Assembly (NCBI RefSeq): GCF_000455485.1
Contig: NZ_CBQR020000092.1
Span: forward strand, 45,588-109,587
Length of the DNA stretch: 64,000 bases
Source: Gorillibacterium massiliense
GTDB taxonomy: Bacteria; Bacillota; Bacilli; Paenibacillales; NBRC-103111
Reading direction: 5' to 3'
Within the stretch, counting starts at the first letter, position 1, and each line of letters starts with the position of its first letter. The notes beneath the pieces were generated by a model. The model saw only the letters and a list, made by a program, of their open reading frames with translations. It had not been told where the DNA came from and searched no databases. A program made the translations under genes and the position numbers. Shown one piece after another: positions 9,625-17,069 of this stretch.

Positions 9625-11419
9625 TCCATTCCCTCCCTGCCTCGATGATAAAATGAATGTGCGTTCCAACGCCCAGCTCGCTTTCAATATGCAAGCCGTT
9701 ATTTCCCCCGTAATACAGGAGCAGTCGCTGATGGACATTACGCAGCCCGATGCGGTTGCCTTCCCGATCCTCGGGGTCGTTGATCGCTTCATAAATCTGT
9801 TCAATTTTCTCCGCACTCATTCCGGCGCCGTTATCCGTAACATGAATATGCACCAAGTCACCCTCCATCTCCGCTTTTACAAGGATGGTACAGGTTCCCT
9901 CTTTGTTCTCAAGGCCATGGATAACAGAATTCTCGACCAAGGGCTGAATGATTAGCGGGGGCAAGCTGACTTTCTCCGCATAAGGCTCCACGTCGATCTC
10001 ATAGGAGAGCCGGTCACCATAACGGAATTTTTGAATTTCCAGGTAGCAGCGAACCATCTCTAGCTCATCTTTAAGTGTAATGTTCCGCCCGCCTACCTCC
10101 AAGTTTTTCCGCATCAGCTTGCCGAGGGTGCGCACCACCTTGGATATTTCCGTTTCCCCTTTAATATGCGCCTTCATCCGGATGGACTCCAATGCATTGA
10201 ACAGGAAGTGGGGATTGATTTGGCTCGCCATCATTTTGAATTTGATTTCATTTTGCTTGACCAGCAGATTTTCGTTTTGCCTGTGGGAGTCGTTTACCTC
10301 GTCCATTAGTTCTCGGATGCTGATGACCATGGAATTGAGCTGCCGGGAGAGCTGGCCAATTTCGTCGTTCCCGTCAACTTTGACCTCCGTATTCAAATTG
10401 CCCATGGACACCCGGCTGATCTGCCGGCTCATGATGTAGATGCGGCGTGTCAGCATTTGGGAGAATCCATAGAATAAAATGACGCCAACAAAAAGGCTGA
10501 CCAAAATAATCCCGATGCCTTTCCAACTGATTGCTTTAGCCGAGCTCGTGATGTTGGCGACGGGAATGATGGAGATGATATGCAAACCATTCAAGCTTAG
10601 CGATGGTTGCAAATCCTCCACCAAAATTTTCGACAGCTTGCCGTTTACGTTCCCCGAGTAGATGCCGGTTTTCAGTTGGCCTTCTTCCTGGGTGAAATGA
10701 ATGCCCTCCAGCGTCCGGTTCCGCAAAGTTTGGCGGTTTGCCGCGATCACGTAATTGTTATCGTCCACGATCATCGTATCGAAAGGCTCCTCGGCTACGA
10801 TCGTGTTCAACACATTGGGATTGACGGCGATGACGAGTATGCCGAAGCTGAAGTATTGATTGAATTTGACTCGGCGAATAAGACTTAACTTAACCGAGTT
10901 GTTATTCGTTTCGTCCTCTATGGCGTACCAGACGATCTTCCCTTTACCCTCCGCGCCTTTTTGATACCAGTACTTCTGTGCTGTCGCTGCGTCCAGTGGA
11001 ATGAACTCATAATTGTTGATCAAGGTAGGGTTGTCCATGTAAAAACGGATGCTGGACAGCTCCGGGTAAAACTGGATGTACTTGCGGATGATGTCATAAT
11101 CCCGGTAATCCCGGACGATGTCATAGGCGGATTCATAATGCTTGTTGACGATTTCCGCCAAGTTTTTATCATAGCTTAAGATATACGATATATCGTTAAG
11201 AACCTTGAGGGTTTCCTCCGTCTGCTTCTTCACTTTAGCCACGTTTTCGCTTGCGCGGTTTATGGCGCTGTCCAGGGCCATTTGCCGAAGCTCGCTGGTC
11301 AAATAAGTACCGACGATAAGCACCGGCACGACGACGATAAACAAAAAGGAAAAGATCAGCTTGTTGCGGATCTTCAAGTCGTTAGTCTTGCGAAAGAACA
11401 GCCGGATTAACCGGATCAT
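9617..11419 (-). CDS. YesM-type membrane sensor histidine kinase
   Basis: A 600-residue sensor kinase. It has a first membrane helix (about residues 18-38, LIFSFLFIVVVPVLIVGTYL), an extracellular sensing region of roughly 240 residues, a second helix (about 290-312), a HAMP linker (RRIYIMSRQISRVSMGNLNTEV), a His_kinase domain with the phosphoacceptor in INPHFLFNALESIRM, and an ATPase domain (QPLVENSVIHGLE, DNGAGM, GIGLRNVHQRL). This architecture is the LytS/YesM group that senses extracellular sugars or their binding proteins. AAGGAG lies 8 nt before the ATG at 11419. A perfect cre-type sequence sits 34 bp upstream. Confidence 0.93.
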   Translation of the reverse strand: MIRLIRLFFRKTNDLKIRNKLIFSFLFIVVVPVLIVGTYLTSELRQMALDSAINRASENVAKVKKQTEETLKVLNDISYILSYDKNLAEIVNKHYESAYDIVRDYRDYDIIRKYIQFYPELSSIRFYMDNPTLINNYEFIPLDAATAQKYWYQKGAEGKGKIVWYAIEDETNNNSVKLSLIRRVKFNQYFSFGILVIAVNPNVLNTIVAEEPFDTMIVDDNNYVIAANRQTLRNRTLEGIHFTQEEGQLKTGIYSGNVNGKLSKILVEDLQPSLSLNGLHIISIIPVANITSSAKAISWKGIGIILVSLFVGVILFYGFSQMLTRRIYIMSRQISRVSMGNLNTEVKVDGNDEIGQLSRQLNSMVISIRELMDEVNDSHRQNENLLVKQNEIKFKMMASQINPHFLFNALESIRMKAHIKGETEISKVVRTLGKLMRKNLEVGGRNITLKDELEMVRCYLEIQKFRYGDRLSYEIDVEPYAEKVSLPPLIIQPLVENSVIHGLENKEGTCTILVKAEMEGDLVHIHVTDNGAGMSAEKIEQIYEAINDPEDREGNRIGLRNVHQRLLLYYGGNNGLHIESELGVGTHIHFIIEAGREWNV

Positions 11420-11452
11420 AAGTGTTCTCCTTCTTGTTGAAAATGAAGTTGT

Positions 11453-11466
11453 TGTAAGCGATTTCA
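11453..11466. promoter_or_regulatory. cre (CcpA) site upstream of the YesM kinase
   Basis: TGTAAGCGATTTCA matches TGWAANCGNTNWCA at every defined position on both strands. It sits between the kinase start (11419) and the likely promoter, a position suited to catabolite repression of the sugar-sensing pair. CcpA binding is inferred. The rest of 11420-11784 holds only AT-rich promoter DNA and no gene. Confidence 0.6.
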
Positions 11467-11709
11467 CCTCTGACAAAATAGGACTTATCTCTATTTTAAA
11501 ATGAACACTCGGACAAAAACATATCATAATCAGTGTACAATTCATGTTACAATTAGTGATTTCTCAGGTCAAATTATTCAAATGTCAACATTGCACTACT
11601 TCCCGATTTTCCCGTAACCCGCAATGGGGTAAACGATGTCGATTCGTCAGAGGTAGATGAATCGAACTTTCCTCACGAATTTGGGAACAACAATAAAGCA
11701 GGAATAAAT

Positions 11710-11738
11710 TACCATGACCCGGAAATCATGCTACAATG
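11710..11738 (+). promoter_or_regulatory. Sigma-A-like promoter of the acetyl esterase
   Basis: TTACCA (11710-11715) and TACAAT (11733-11738) are 17 bp apart, with a TG extended -10 at 11730-11731. It is 47 bp before the esterase start. Confidence 0.55.
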
Positions 11739-11784
11739 AGCGGGTCGGCTCCCAAGCCGCAATCCCTTCATCGGAGGCTGGAAC

Positions 11785-12744
11785 ATGGATGCAATCTTGA
11801 GACGCCATATGGAGTTACAAAGTTTTGTCTCCACCGATTACAGACAACCGGACTTTGATACTTTTTGGAACGGCATCTTAGCGAAAAACAGTGGTCCCGT
11901 CGGATTCACGCGAGATCAGGTTCTTACGCCACTCAAAGGAGTCAAAGCTTACAAAATCGTTTACGAAGGCGATGCGGAGACGCCCATTCACGCCCATTAT
12001 CTGCTTCCGCCGTCGGCTTCAGACGGGAAGTTACCCTGCATTGTCCATTTCCACGGCTATACCGGAGCCAAGGGTGATCCGGAGGATTACGCCCACTGGC
12101 TGCTGCTCGGCTTTGCCGTATTTGCCGTAGATGTCCGCGGCCAAGGCGGCGAAACGGGCAATAGGCTTACCCAAAGCTTTGGCATGACCAAGGGGTGGAT
12201 CACCCAAGGCATTCTGGCCCCCCATGATTGCTACTACAAAGCGATGGCCGTTGATACCATCCGGGCTGTGCAATGTGCCATGGCCCAACCGGAAAGCGAT
12301 TCTTCCCGCATTATCGCCATGGGAACAAGCCAGGGTGGCGGCATGACTCTGCTTGCAACTGCACTTGTCCCAAGCATCGCTCTCGCCATCGCCGATATTC
12401 CGAACATGTGCCAAATGGATTTCGGCATCCTAAACTCCACCGGTTCCTTGACGGAGGTCGCCGATTTTTTGAACCGCCACCCTCAATATCTAGAGCAAGC
12501 TCTGGCTACGCTCAGCTATTTCGATATCGTCCACCTCGCAGAGCGGATCACCGTTCCCGTGCGTATATCCGTCGGGCTTAAAGACACGATTTGTATGCCG
12601 GAAACAGTCTATGCCGCCTACCATTCATTAGCATCCCTGGACAAAGAGCTGCAGGTGAACCCCTTCTTGGGTCATATGCTGGAAAATGGGCATACTCGCA
12701 AAGTCTACGCATTTATCCGCTCCCGCTTAAACTTGGATCAGTAA
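11785..12744 (+). CDS. AXE1-family acetyl esterase (CE7, cephalosporin-C deacetylase type)
   Basis: A 319-residue cytoplasmic alpha/beta-hydrolase of the acetyl xylan esterase AXE1 family (carbohydrate esterase family 7), which removes acetyl groups from short sugars. Family marks: HFHGYTGAKGDPEDYAHWL (oxyanion region), VDVRGQGGE, the nucleophile elbow GTSQGGGM with catalytic Ser (about residue 183), the Asp in VGLKDTICMP (about 269) and the His in GHMLENGH (about 298). GGAGG precedes the ATG. It is divergent from the YesM/LplABC/GH95 block, so imported acetylated oligosaccharides are a plausible substrate. Confidence 0.92.
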   Translation: MDAILRRHMELQSFVSTDYRQPDFDTFWNGILAKNSGPVGFTRDQVLTPLKGVKAYKIVYEGDAETPIHAHYLLPPSASDGKLPCIVHFHGYTGAKGDPEDYAHWLLLGFAVFAVDVRGQGGETGNRLTQSFGMTKGWITQGILAPHDCYYKAMAVDTIRAVQCAMAQPESDSSRIIAMGTSQGGGMTLLATALVPSIALAIADIPNMCQMDFGILNSTGSLTEVADFLNRHPQYLEQALATLSYFDIVHLAERITVPVRISVGLKDTICMPETVYAAYHSLASLDKELQVNPFLGHMLENGHTRKVYAFIRSRLNLDQ

Positions 12745-12794
12745 CAGCAGGCATACGCCTGTCCATAGCTTTCACCGATTGATCCAATCATACG

Positions 12795-12845
12795 AAAGAG
12801 CCGACCCATCGGGCTGAAATCAGCCTATAGAGCGGCTCCTTTTTC
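12795..12845 (+). terminator. Terminator of the acetyl esterase
   Basis: GAGCCG and CGGCTC flank an inner GGCTGAAATCAGCC hairpin and are followed by CTTTTT on the plus strand. It also separates the convergent deacetylase gene. Confidence 0.8.
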
Positions 12846-12861
12846 ATTTCGAAGGCTAGTT

Positions 12862-14163
12862 TTACTTAAAGACCACAAAGGTTAAATTCTCTTTTTTTAA
12901 ATAATCCAAAATAGCAGGAAGTGCCTCCGCCGTGTACTTATCTTCATGCAGCACATATACGCCTCCGGAAGGTTCGACTTCATGAAAGTAGCGAACGATG
13001 TCCTCGGGTTTCTTGGCATTCCAGTCCTCCGGATCTCGATTCCACAGGAGTGTCTTCATATGCTGCAGCTTGGCCGTGGAGACCAGCTCATCGTTCACCT
13101 CGCCGTAGGGGGGACGAAATAAAGTAACGGGATTATGCGTTAACGATTCGATAAGGCTGCTCGTCGACGATAAGTTACTGCTCTGATTCTTTGCAGTGTT
13201 TTTCGTCAGTACACTGTGATCCCAAGAATGATTCCCGATCGACATGCCGTGCTCACTCGCATAAGTAACGGCTTCCGGATTGCGTTCCACGTTTTTCCCT
13301 ACGAATAGAAACGTCGCTGCCACCTTGTGCTCTGTTAGAATATCCACGATCTTGTGGGTAAGCGGGGAAGGCCCATCATCAAAGGTTAAGGCGACGTAAT
13401 TCTTCGGCAATCCGAAAAACTTCTTCTCTCCACCGATGTCGATGACTTCATAGTCCTTCCGATAGACGGTAGACTGATTCGAGGCTTGTTTGGTTGTAGT
13501 TCGGGTTGCGGCAGCAGCCTTAATTGAGACATCATCCTGAAGCAAGTCGTTCTTGGTTGCGGAGACCACCGATTCATTCGATTCATTCGATTCATCCGAT
13601 TCATCCGCTTTTACAACGGCCTGCGCTATATCAATTTGGTCGCTAATAATGCTCACAGGATCTGCCTTGCCCTCGGAAGGGATCGATAATACAGCTAGCA
13701 AGCCGTATATAATCAAGAGCAGATTCGCCATTCTCAACGCTCGCAAAGCGAAGCGAGGCAGGAATTGGACTCGTTTTTCATCGAATTTCTTGGCTTCGCT
13801 TCCCTGCCCTTCCTCGTATATCGATATGAGCGGAAGGTCTGTTTCCCTAATCTGCTTGATCTTATTTATGTATTCTTCACTGCATGCAAAATAGAGCGTA
13901 TCCCGAGAAACGCCTGTCGTTCTGATTACGGCACTATAAAATGCATTTCGGTAAGGATCCCATTTGGGGTAGGGAGAGAGTCGAGTCCTGCCTCCAGTGA
14001 GCGGCTGCAACGCTTCAAGCCCAAGGAACGTAAACTCGTCTATATCAATCACGTATGCAGCTTGCCTGTCTTCATCGCTTACGACGACCTTGATTTGAAA
14101 ACCACCATCAAAGGTCTTCCGAAGAGAAAGCAGCTCCATCACCTGTGTACTGTATGTTTCCAT
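12862..14163 (-). CDS. Membrane-anchored NodB-type polysaccharide deacetylase
   Basis: A 433-residue protein. The N-terminal 130 residues are hydrophilic and not recognised; one membrane helix follows (about 146-163, ANLLLIIYGLLAVLSIP), then an acidic Ser/Asn linker encoded by a 9-bp tandem repeat, then an extracellular NodB domain (about 255-433). The domain has motif 1 TFDDGP with the catalytic and metal Asp, motif 2 SIGNHSWDHS with both metal His, motif 3 RPPYGEVND, a Trp/Asp motif WNRDPEDWN and HEDKYTAE. It should deacetylate peptidoglycan or a related surface glycan. It follows the coiled-coil gene by 38 bp. The start at 14163 has GAAGGA 10 nt upstream. Confidence 0.88.
   Translation of the reverse strand: METYSTQVMELLSLRKTFDGGFQIKVVVSDEDRQAAYVIDIDEFTFLGLEALQPLTGGRTRLSPYPKWDPYRNAFYSAVIRTTGVSRDTLYFACSEEYINKIKQIRETDLPLISIYEEGQGSEAKKFDEKRVQFLPRFALRALRMANLLLIIYGLLAVLSIPSEGKADPVSIISDQIDIAQAVVKADESDESNESNESVVSATKNDLLQDDVSIKAAAATRTTTKQASNQSTVYRKDYEVIDIGGEKKFFGLPKNYVALTFDDGPSPLTHKIVDILTEHKVAATFLFVGKNVERNPEAVTYASEHGMSIGNHSWDHSVLTKNTAKNQSSNLSSTSSLIESLTHNPVTLFRPPYGEVNDELVSTAKLQHMKTLLWNRDPEDWNAKKPEDIVRYFHEVEPSGGVYVLHEDKYTAEALPAILDYLKKENLTFVVFK
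13570..13605. repeat. 9-bp tandem repeat inside the deacetylase gene
   Basis: Four copies of GATTCATYC (two GATTCATTC, two GATTCATCC) encode the acidic Asp/Asn-Glu-Ser linker on the minus strand. The copy number is probably variable because such tracts slip in replication. Confidence 0.9.
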
Positions 14164-14201
14164 ACCATCTTCGTCCTTCTCTTCCCAATCCCGGCATGAC
14201 C

Positions 14202-14927
14202 TTAATCGGTTGAACCTCCATCCATTTGGCCTGCATTCACTATAAATGGAGAAGTCATCCGGTTGGTAAAGTCATTTACAATATTAAGGAGATGCGTCTT
14301 CTCCTGACGAAGCGCATCGTATTTCTGTTTCATTTGGGAGAGTTCGGCTTCAAGCCGTGCAACTTTCTCATCAAGCTCGCCGATTCTTTTATTCTTTTCA
14401 GCGATTGTCTCGTTATACTTCTGAAGCAAGCCTGCATAGTTTTGTCGTTCAAGCTCAATGACGCTTTTAAGCTCCTCGATTTGGCCAGACAAAGTGGACT
14501 GAAGCTCTCGGTAGTCTTCCATCATCTGGTCGACCTTAAGATTCTTATCGGCCAGTCTTCTCTCCAACTCCAGGATACTCTTCTCGCGTTCCTCGATAAC
14601 CTTGCTCAGATTCTTCAAGTCTTTGTTCAATCGATCGTTTTGACCGTTCGCATGGCTCAGTCGATCCTGCAAATCATTGTAGCTCATTTCGATCTGCTGT
14701 TTGGCCTTAATCATCTGCTCAACGGCAAAAACCAGGTCGAGAGACCTTTTGTCCAAGTGGCCCTTATTAACCAATATTGAGCTTGAAGACTCTTCATTCG
14801 ACTCGAATTTAGCCGAACGTTCCGACATTTCCTCTTGCGGCTCTTCCAAGTCACTCCTTACACCGAAATCTTCTTGCGATTGTTGAACCTCAAGACCATT
14901 CTTCTTCTTTGTGAAAGGAGAAAACAT
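14202..14927 (-). CDS. Coiled-coil protein of unknown function
   Basis: A 241-residue soluble protein not recognised by name. A short basic N-terminus (MFSPFTKKKNG) and an acidic Ser-rich stretch lead to a long heptad-rich region (about residues 60-220, full of Leu at a/d spacing, for example KNLSKVIEEREKSILELERR) that should form an extended coiled coil. It lacks membrane segments and signal peptide. The start at 14927 was taken because AAAGGTGAG lies 8 nt upstream; the longer in-frame ATG at 15005 has none. It is 38 bp upstream of the deacetylase, so a structural or scaffolding role with that enzyme is possible but unproven. Confidence 0.7.
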   Translation of the reverse strand: MFSPFTKKKNGLEVQQSQEDFGVRSDLEEPQEEMSERSAKFESNEESSSSILVNKGHLDKRSLDLVFAVEQMIKAKQQIEMSYNDLQDRLSHANGQNDRLNKDLKNLSKVIEEREKSILELERRLADKNLKVDQMMEDYRELQSTLSGQIEELKSVIELERQNYAGLLQKYNETIAEKNKRIGELDEKVARLEAELSQMKQKYDALRQEKTHLLNIVNDFTNRMTSPFIVNAGQMDGGSTD

Positions 14928-15055
14928 AGACGAACTCACCTTTTCTGAGAAAATGTTGATAGATGTCGAAAAAAAGTTTCTTTCATTATAAAATAATTTA
15001 TTCACTTTATATGCGGGGCTAAAGCACCAATTTGTGTATATAGATTAGGAAGAAG

Positions 15056-15078
15056 TATCCACTTGGGCATCGGCAACT
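15056..15078 (+). repeat. Direct repeat, copy 1 (23 bp)
   Basis: TATCCA, two variable bases, then TGGGCATCGGCAACT. The same sequence recurs in the same orientation at 16943-16965. The pair brackets the MerR/SRPBCC/ABC-fragment segment. The flanking stretch 14928-15207 has no intact gene. Confidence 0.75.
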
Positions 15079-15144
15079 CTGTGTTGGCCACAAAATATTT
15101 CAGGGGCAATCCCATAATGGGACTGCCCCAATTCTTGTCAAAAG

Positions 15145-15250
15145 AGTGAATAATATTTAGCGCTAGTTAATTCGGTCAGCAGTTCATTCAGCCAGCAGAA
15201 AATCGCTTCATTGCCCTTGGCGTAAAACGACTTCGGGATTAGTCCAAGCC
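15145..15250 (-). pseudogene. Possible C-terminal remnant of an unknown protein
   Basis: In the +1 frame relative to the end of the truncated SRPBCC gene, the minus strand reads through as a protein-like tail containing YAKGNEAIFCWLNELLTEL and ends at a TGA near 15145. It has no start or ribosome site of its own. I could not assign a family. It suggests that two genes were joined by a deletion here. Confidence 0.35.
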
Positions 15251-15324
15251 TCAAAAGCTAGTTTCCAAGGAGCAGCAAACTCTCTTATAGAAATAACGGT
15301 ATTATTCTCCAGGACAGCCGCCAT
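15208..15324 (-). pseudogene. Truncated second SRPBCC (AHSA1-like) gene
   Basis: Only 38 codons remain. The N-terminal ISIREFAAPWKLAFEAWTNPE matches the start of AHSA1/SRPBCC proteins (pattern REFxAPxxLVFEAWTxPE), then the frame degenerates into VLRQGQ and stops, where about 100 more residues are expected. A good ribosome site (AAAGGAGAGG) and the ATG at 15324 are still intact, overlapping the end of the full SRPBCC gene upstream, so this was the third gene of a MerR-SRPBCC-SRPBCC operon. Confidence 0.7.
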
Positions 15325-15337
15325 GGCTGCCTCTCCT

Positions 15338-15769
15338 TTATATCGTCCTACCCAGTGCATCCAGCATCTCGTTGGTACCTTGCTCGCGTACTTCCGCCGT
15401 ATCATACCCGTCGAAAAACGCTCCTTGCTCGGTAAAGACCAGCCTTGTCCCTTTTTCAGCGAAAAAAAGTTCAATGGTAGTTATCGAAACGGAGATGCGA
15501 ACGTCCCCTGAATCCAAGCTATAGGTGTAGACAATGCGTTCTTCCGGAACGATTTCTTGGTAAACGGCCTCGAAAGTAAAAACCGGCCCTTCCGGCGGTC
15601 CTCCGCTGCTGGCTTCGCGTCCTCCGACACGGAAATCGAAGACATCAGCTTTAGAAAACCATTTTGCTTTAGCAACCGGGTCGGACCAGGCACGGTATAC
15701 CTGCGCCGGCGTTGCAGCATAGGTTCGCTCGACAGTAAAGGTCGCATGTTTGACAATTCGTTCGGTCAC
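15338..15769 (-). CDS. SRPBCC (AHSA1-type) domain protein
   Basis: A 143-residue protein of the START-like SRPBCC superfamily, AHSA1 group, small proteins with a hydrophobic cavity often encoded next to a MerR or ArsR regulator. Typical marks: TFTVERTYAATPAQVYRAWSD, KAKWF, FRVGGREASSGGPPEGPVF, FEAVYQEIVPEERIVYTYSL and the C-terminal TRLVFTEQGAFFDG and GTNEMLDALG. The natural C-terminus appears a few residues short (ends LGRTI). A GTG start at 15769 with GAGGAGGACAAACC upstream overlaps the MerR stop codon (GTGA). Ligand and function unknown. Confidence 0.85.
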   Translation of the reverse strand: MTERIVKHATFTVERTYAATPAQVYRAWSDPVAKAKWFSKADVFDFRVGGREASSGGPPEGPVFTFEAVYQEIVPEERIVYTYSLDSGDVRISVSITTIELFFAEKGTRLVFTEQGAFFDGYDTAEVREQGTNEMLDALGRTI

Positions 15770-16269
15770 GGTTTGTCCTCCTCTAGGTTCATCTTTTGTT
15801 CCTCGGTAAGAAAATCCCCCAACAGATCCAGCCGCTTCTCCCAGCCTTGCCGCCAATCGACGGCCATCTTCTCATGGCCCCTTTTCATTGCTTGCAGCAG
15901 TTTCGTGAAATCGTCGACGGTGAGCGCCGCCTTGCCCTGCATAAGCTTGGATGCGTGCTGCAACTGCTCCAGGAGCTTTTGCTGCCGGTTGATTTGATCT
16001 TTAATCCGCTCGATTTGCAGGTTCACGATTTCAACCGGGCTGAACCGTTCGCCGCTCAGAACCGACTCAATCTCATCCAAGGATAAATCCAGTTCTTTCA
16101 ATGATAAAATCTGCTGCAGTCGCATCAAATCGGATTCATCGTAAAGTCTGTGTCCCGACTCCGTTTGCCCGGAGGGTGAGAACAGACTGATCTGATCGTA
16201 AAACCGCAAGGTGCGTACGGTTTGTCCCGTCAGCTTTGCAAGGTCCCCAACCTTCCAATAACGCTTCAT
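15766..16269 (-). CDS. MerR-family transcriptional regulator
   Basis: A 167-residue regulator: N-terminal winged helix (WKVGDLAKLTGQTVRTLRFYDQ, then YDESDLMRLQQILSLKEL) and a coiled-coil dimerisation helix; the C-terminal tail is short, with no recognisable effector domain or metal-binding Cys cluster. The ATG at 16269 is preceded by AAAGGG. The stop codon overlaps the GTG of the SRPBCC gene, so both form one unit. A promoter with a 19-bp spacer and internal dyad lies upstream, the signature of MerR-controlled promoters, so autoregulation is expected. Confidence 0.9.
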   Translation of the reverse strand: MKRYWKVGDLAKLTGQTVRTLRFYDQISLFSPSGQTESGHRLYDESDLMRLQQILSLKELDLSLDEIESVLSGERFSPVEIVNLQIERIKDQINRQQKLLEQLQHASKLMQGKAALTVDDFTKLLQAMKRGHEKMAVDWRQGWEKRLDLLGDFLTEEQKMNLEEDKP

Positions 16270-16312
16270 ACTCAACCCTTTCGTTTTCGCCAAGCTTATT
16301 ACCGGTAACTTT

Positions 16313-16343
16313 ATTATAAAACATTACGTTGCGTAAGGTTCAA
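16313..16343 (-). promoter_or_regulatory. MerR-type promoter with 19-bp spacer and operator
   Basis: On the minus strand TTGAAC (16338-16343) and TATAAT (16313-16318) are separated by 19 bp, two more than optimal, and the spacer holds the dyad TTACG-CAA-CGTAA (16324-16336). This arrangement is diagnostic of promoters that MerR-family proteins activate by untwisting DNA. It is 44 bp upstream of the MerR start. Confidence 0.8.
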
Positions 16344-16349
16344 GTACAT

Positions 16350-16931
16350 TTATTCCCGGCAAATCATTAGTTTGTCCACTTGGCCGACTAATGCAGTCAT
16401 GGTTCCCGCGTCTGCGGTGAACGAAATATTTTGCAGCGCCTGTTTGTCCTGCTGGTACGTAAAGCCGACTCTGTCAAAAACGATGTCCTGCATAGCCAAG
16501 TCAGCAGGTGTTGCTCCCGGTTTATCGGTGATCGCCGGCTCCATATCAAAATAGTCGAAAATCCGCTCGAACAGCGCCGTCGACCGCTTGATGTCCACAT
16601 AAAGGTTGGTCAATTGGCTGAACGGCCCGTAAATCCGGCCAAGCAGCGCGACAAAGCCGATGATGGCTCCCACGGAAAACTTCCCCATGAATGAAGAGAT
16701 AACCGCCGTATAAATAAATGATCATCGGTCCCATGCTGGTAAAGGTCGACAGGGTCATAAAGAACCAACGGCCCGCCATGGACTCGCGGATTTGCAGCCG
16801 GGTAGACTCTTATTGACGGCTTGGAATCCCGCATATTCCTGCTTCTCTTTGGTAAAAAGCTTCATCAAGAGATAGCCGCTGATACTCAGCGTCTCTTGAA
16901 TGATCTGGTTTTGCTCGGCCATTTTTTCCTG
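16350..16931 (-). pseudogene. Decayed internal fragment of an ABC exporter gene
   Basis: Bases 16375-16931 are almost identical to 29561-30118 inside the intact exporter at 28931-30769, covering the end of the membrane domain and the start of the ATPase domain up to TALVG. Single-base indels (extra base near 16685, missing T near 16809, missing C near 16386) break the frame, and the Walker A region is missing. A 14-bp insertion (16361-16374) sits at the left junction. It has no start and no terminator. It is a partial duplicate, now non-functional. Confidence 0.9.
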
Positions 16932-16942
16932 TTAGTTATAAA

Positions 16943-16965
16943 TATCCAAATGGGCATCGGCAACT
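16943..16965 (+). repeat. Direct repeat, copy 2 (23 bp)
   Basis: Same orientation as 15056-15078, with two differing bases in the variable position. It begins 12 bp after the end of the exporter fragment. No gene was seen in 16932-17054. Confidence 0.75.
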
Positions 16966-17039
16966 AATACATTCAGCCCCAACGATATTTCACTGTCGGT
17001 ACAACCCTCTGTTAGCAATTGGTGAAATAACCAAGCAAA

Positions 17040-17069
17040 GCACGCACTGATCAATTAATCAGTGCGTGC
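17040..17069 (-). terminator. Hairpin at the end of the eight-gene operon
   Basis: GCACGCACTGAT pairs with ATCAGTGCGTGC (12-bp perfect stem, 6-nt loop). The stop codon of the last gene lies in the loop. The T-tract on the minus strand is poor (TTTGCTT), so termination is likely but not certain. Confidence 0.6.

Noticed and set aside
11629-11642. Another cre-like sequence before the acetyl esterase
   Set aside because: Two mismatches at key end positions and no clear link to the promoter at 11710-11738.
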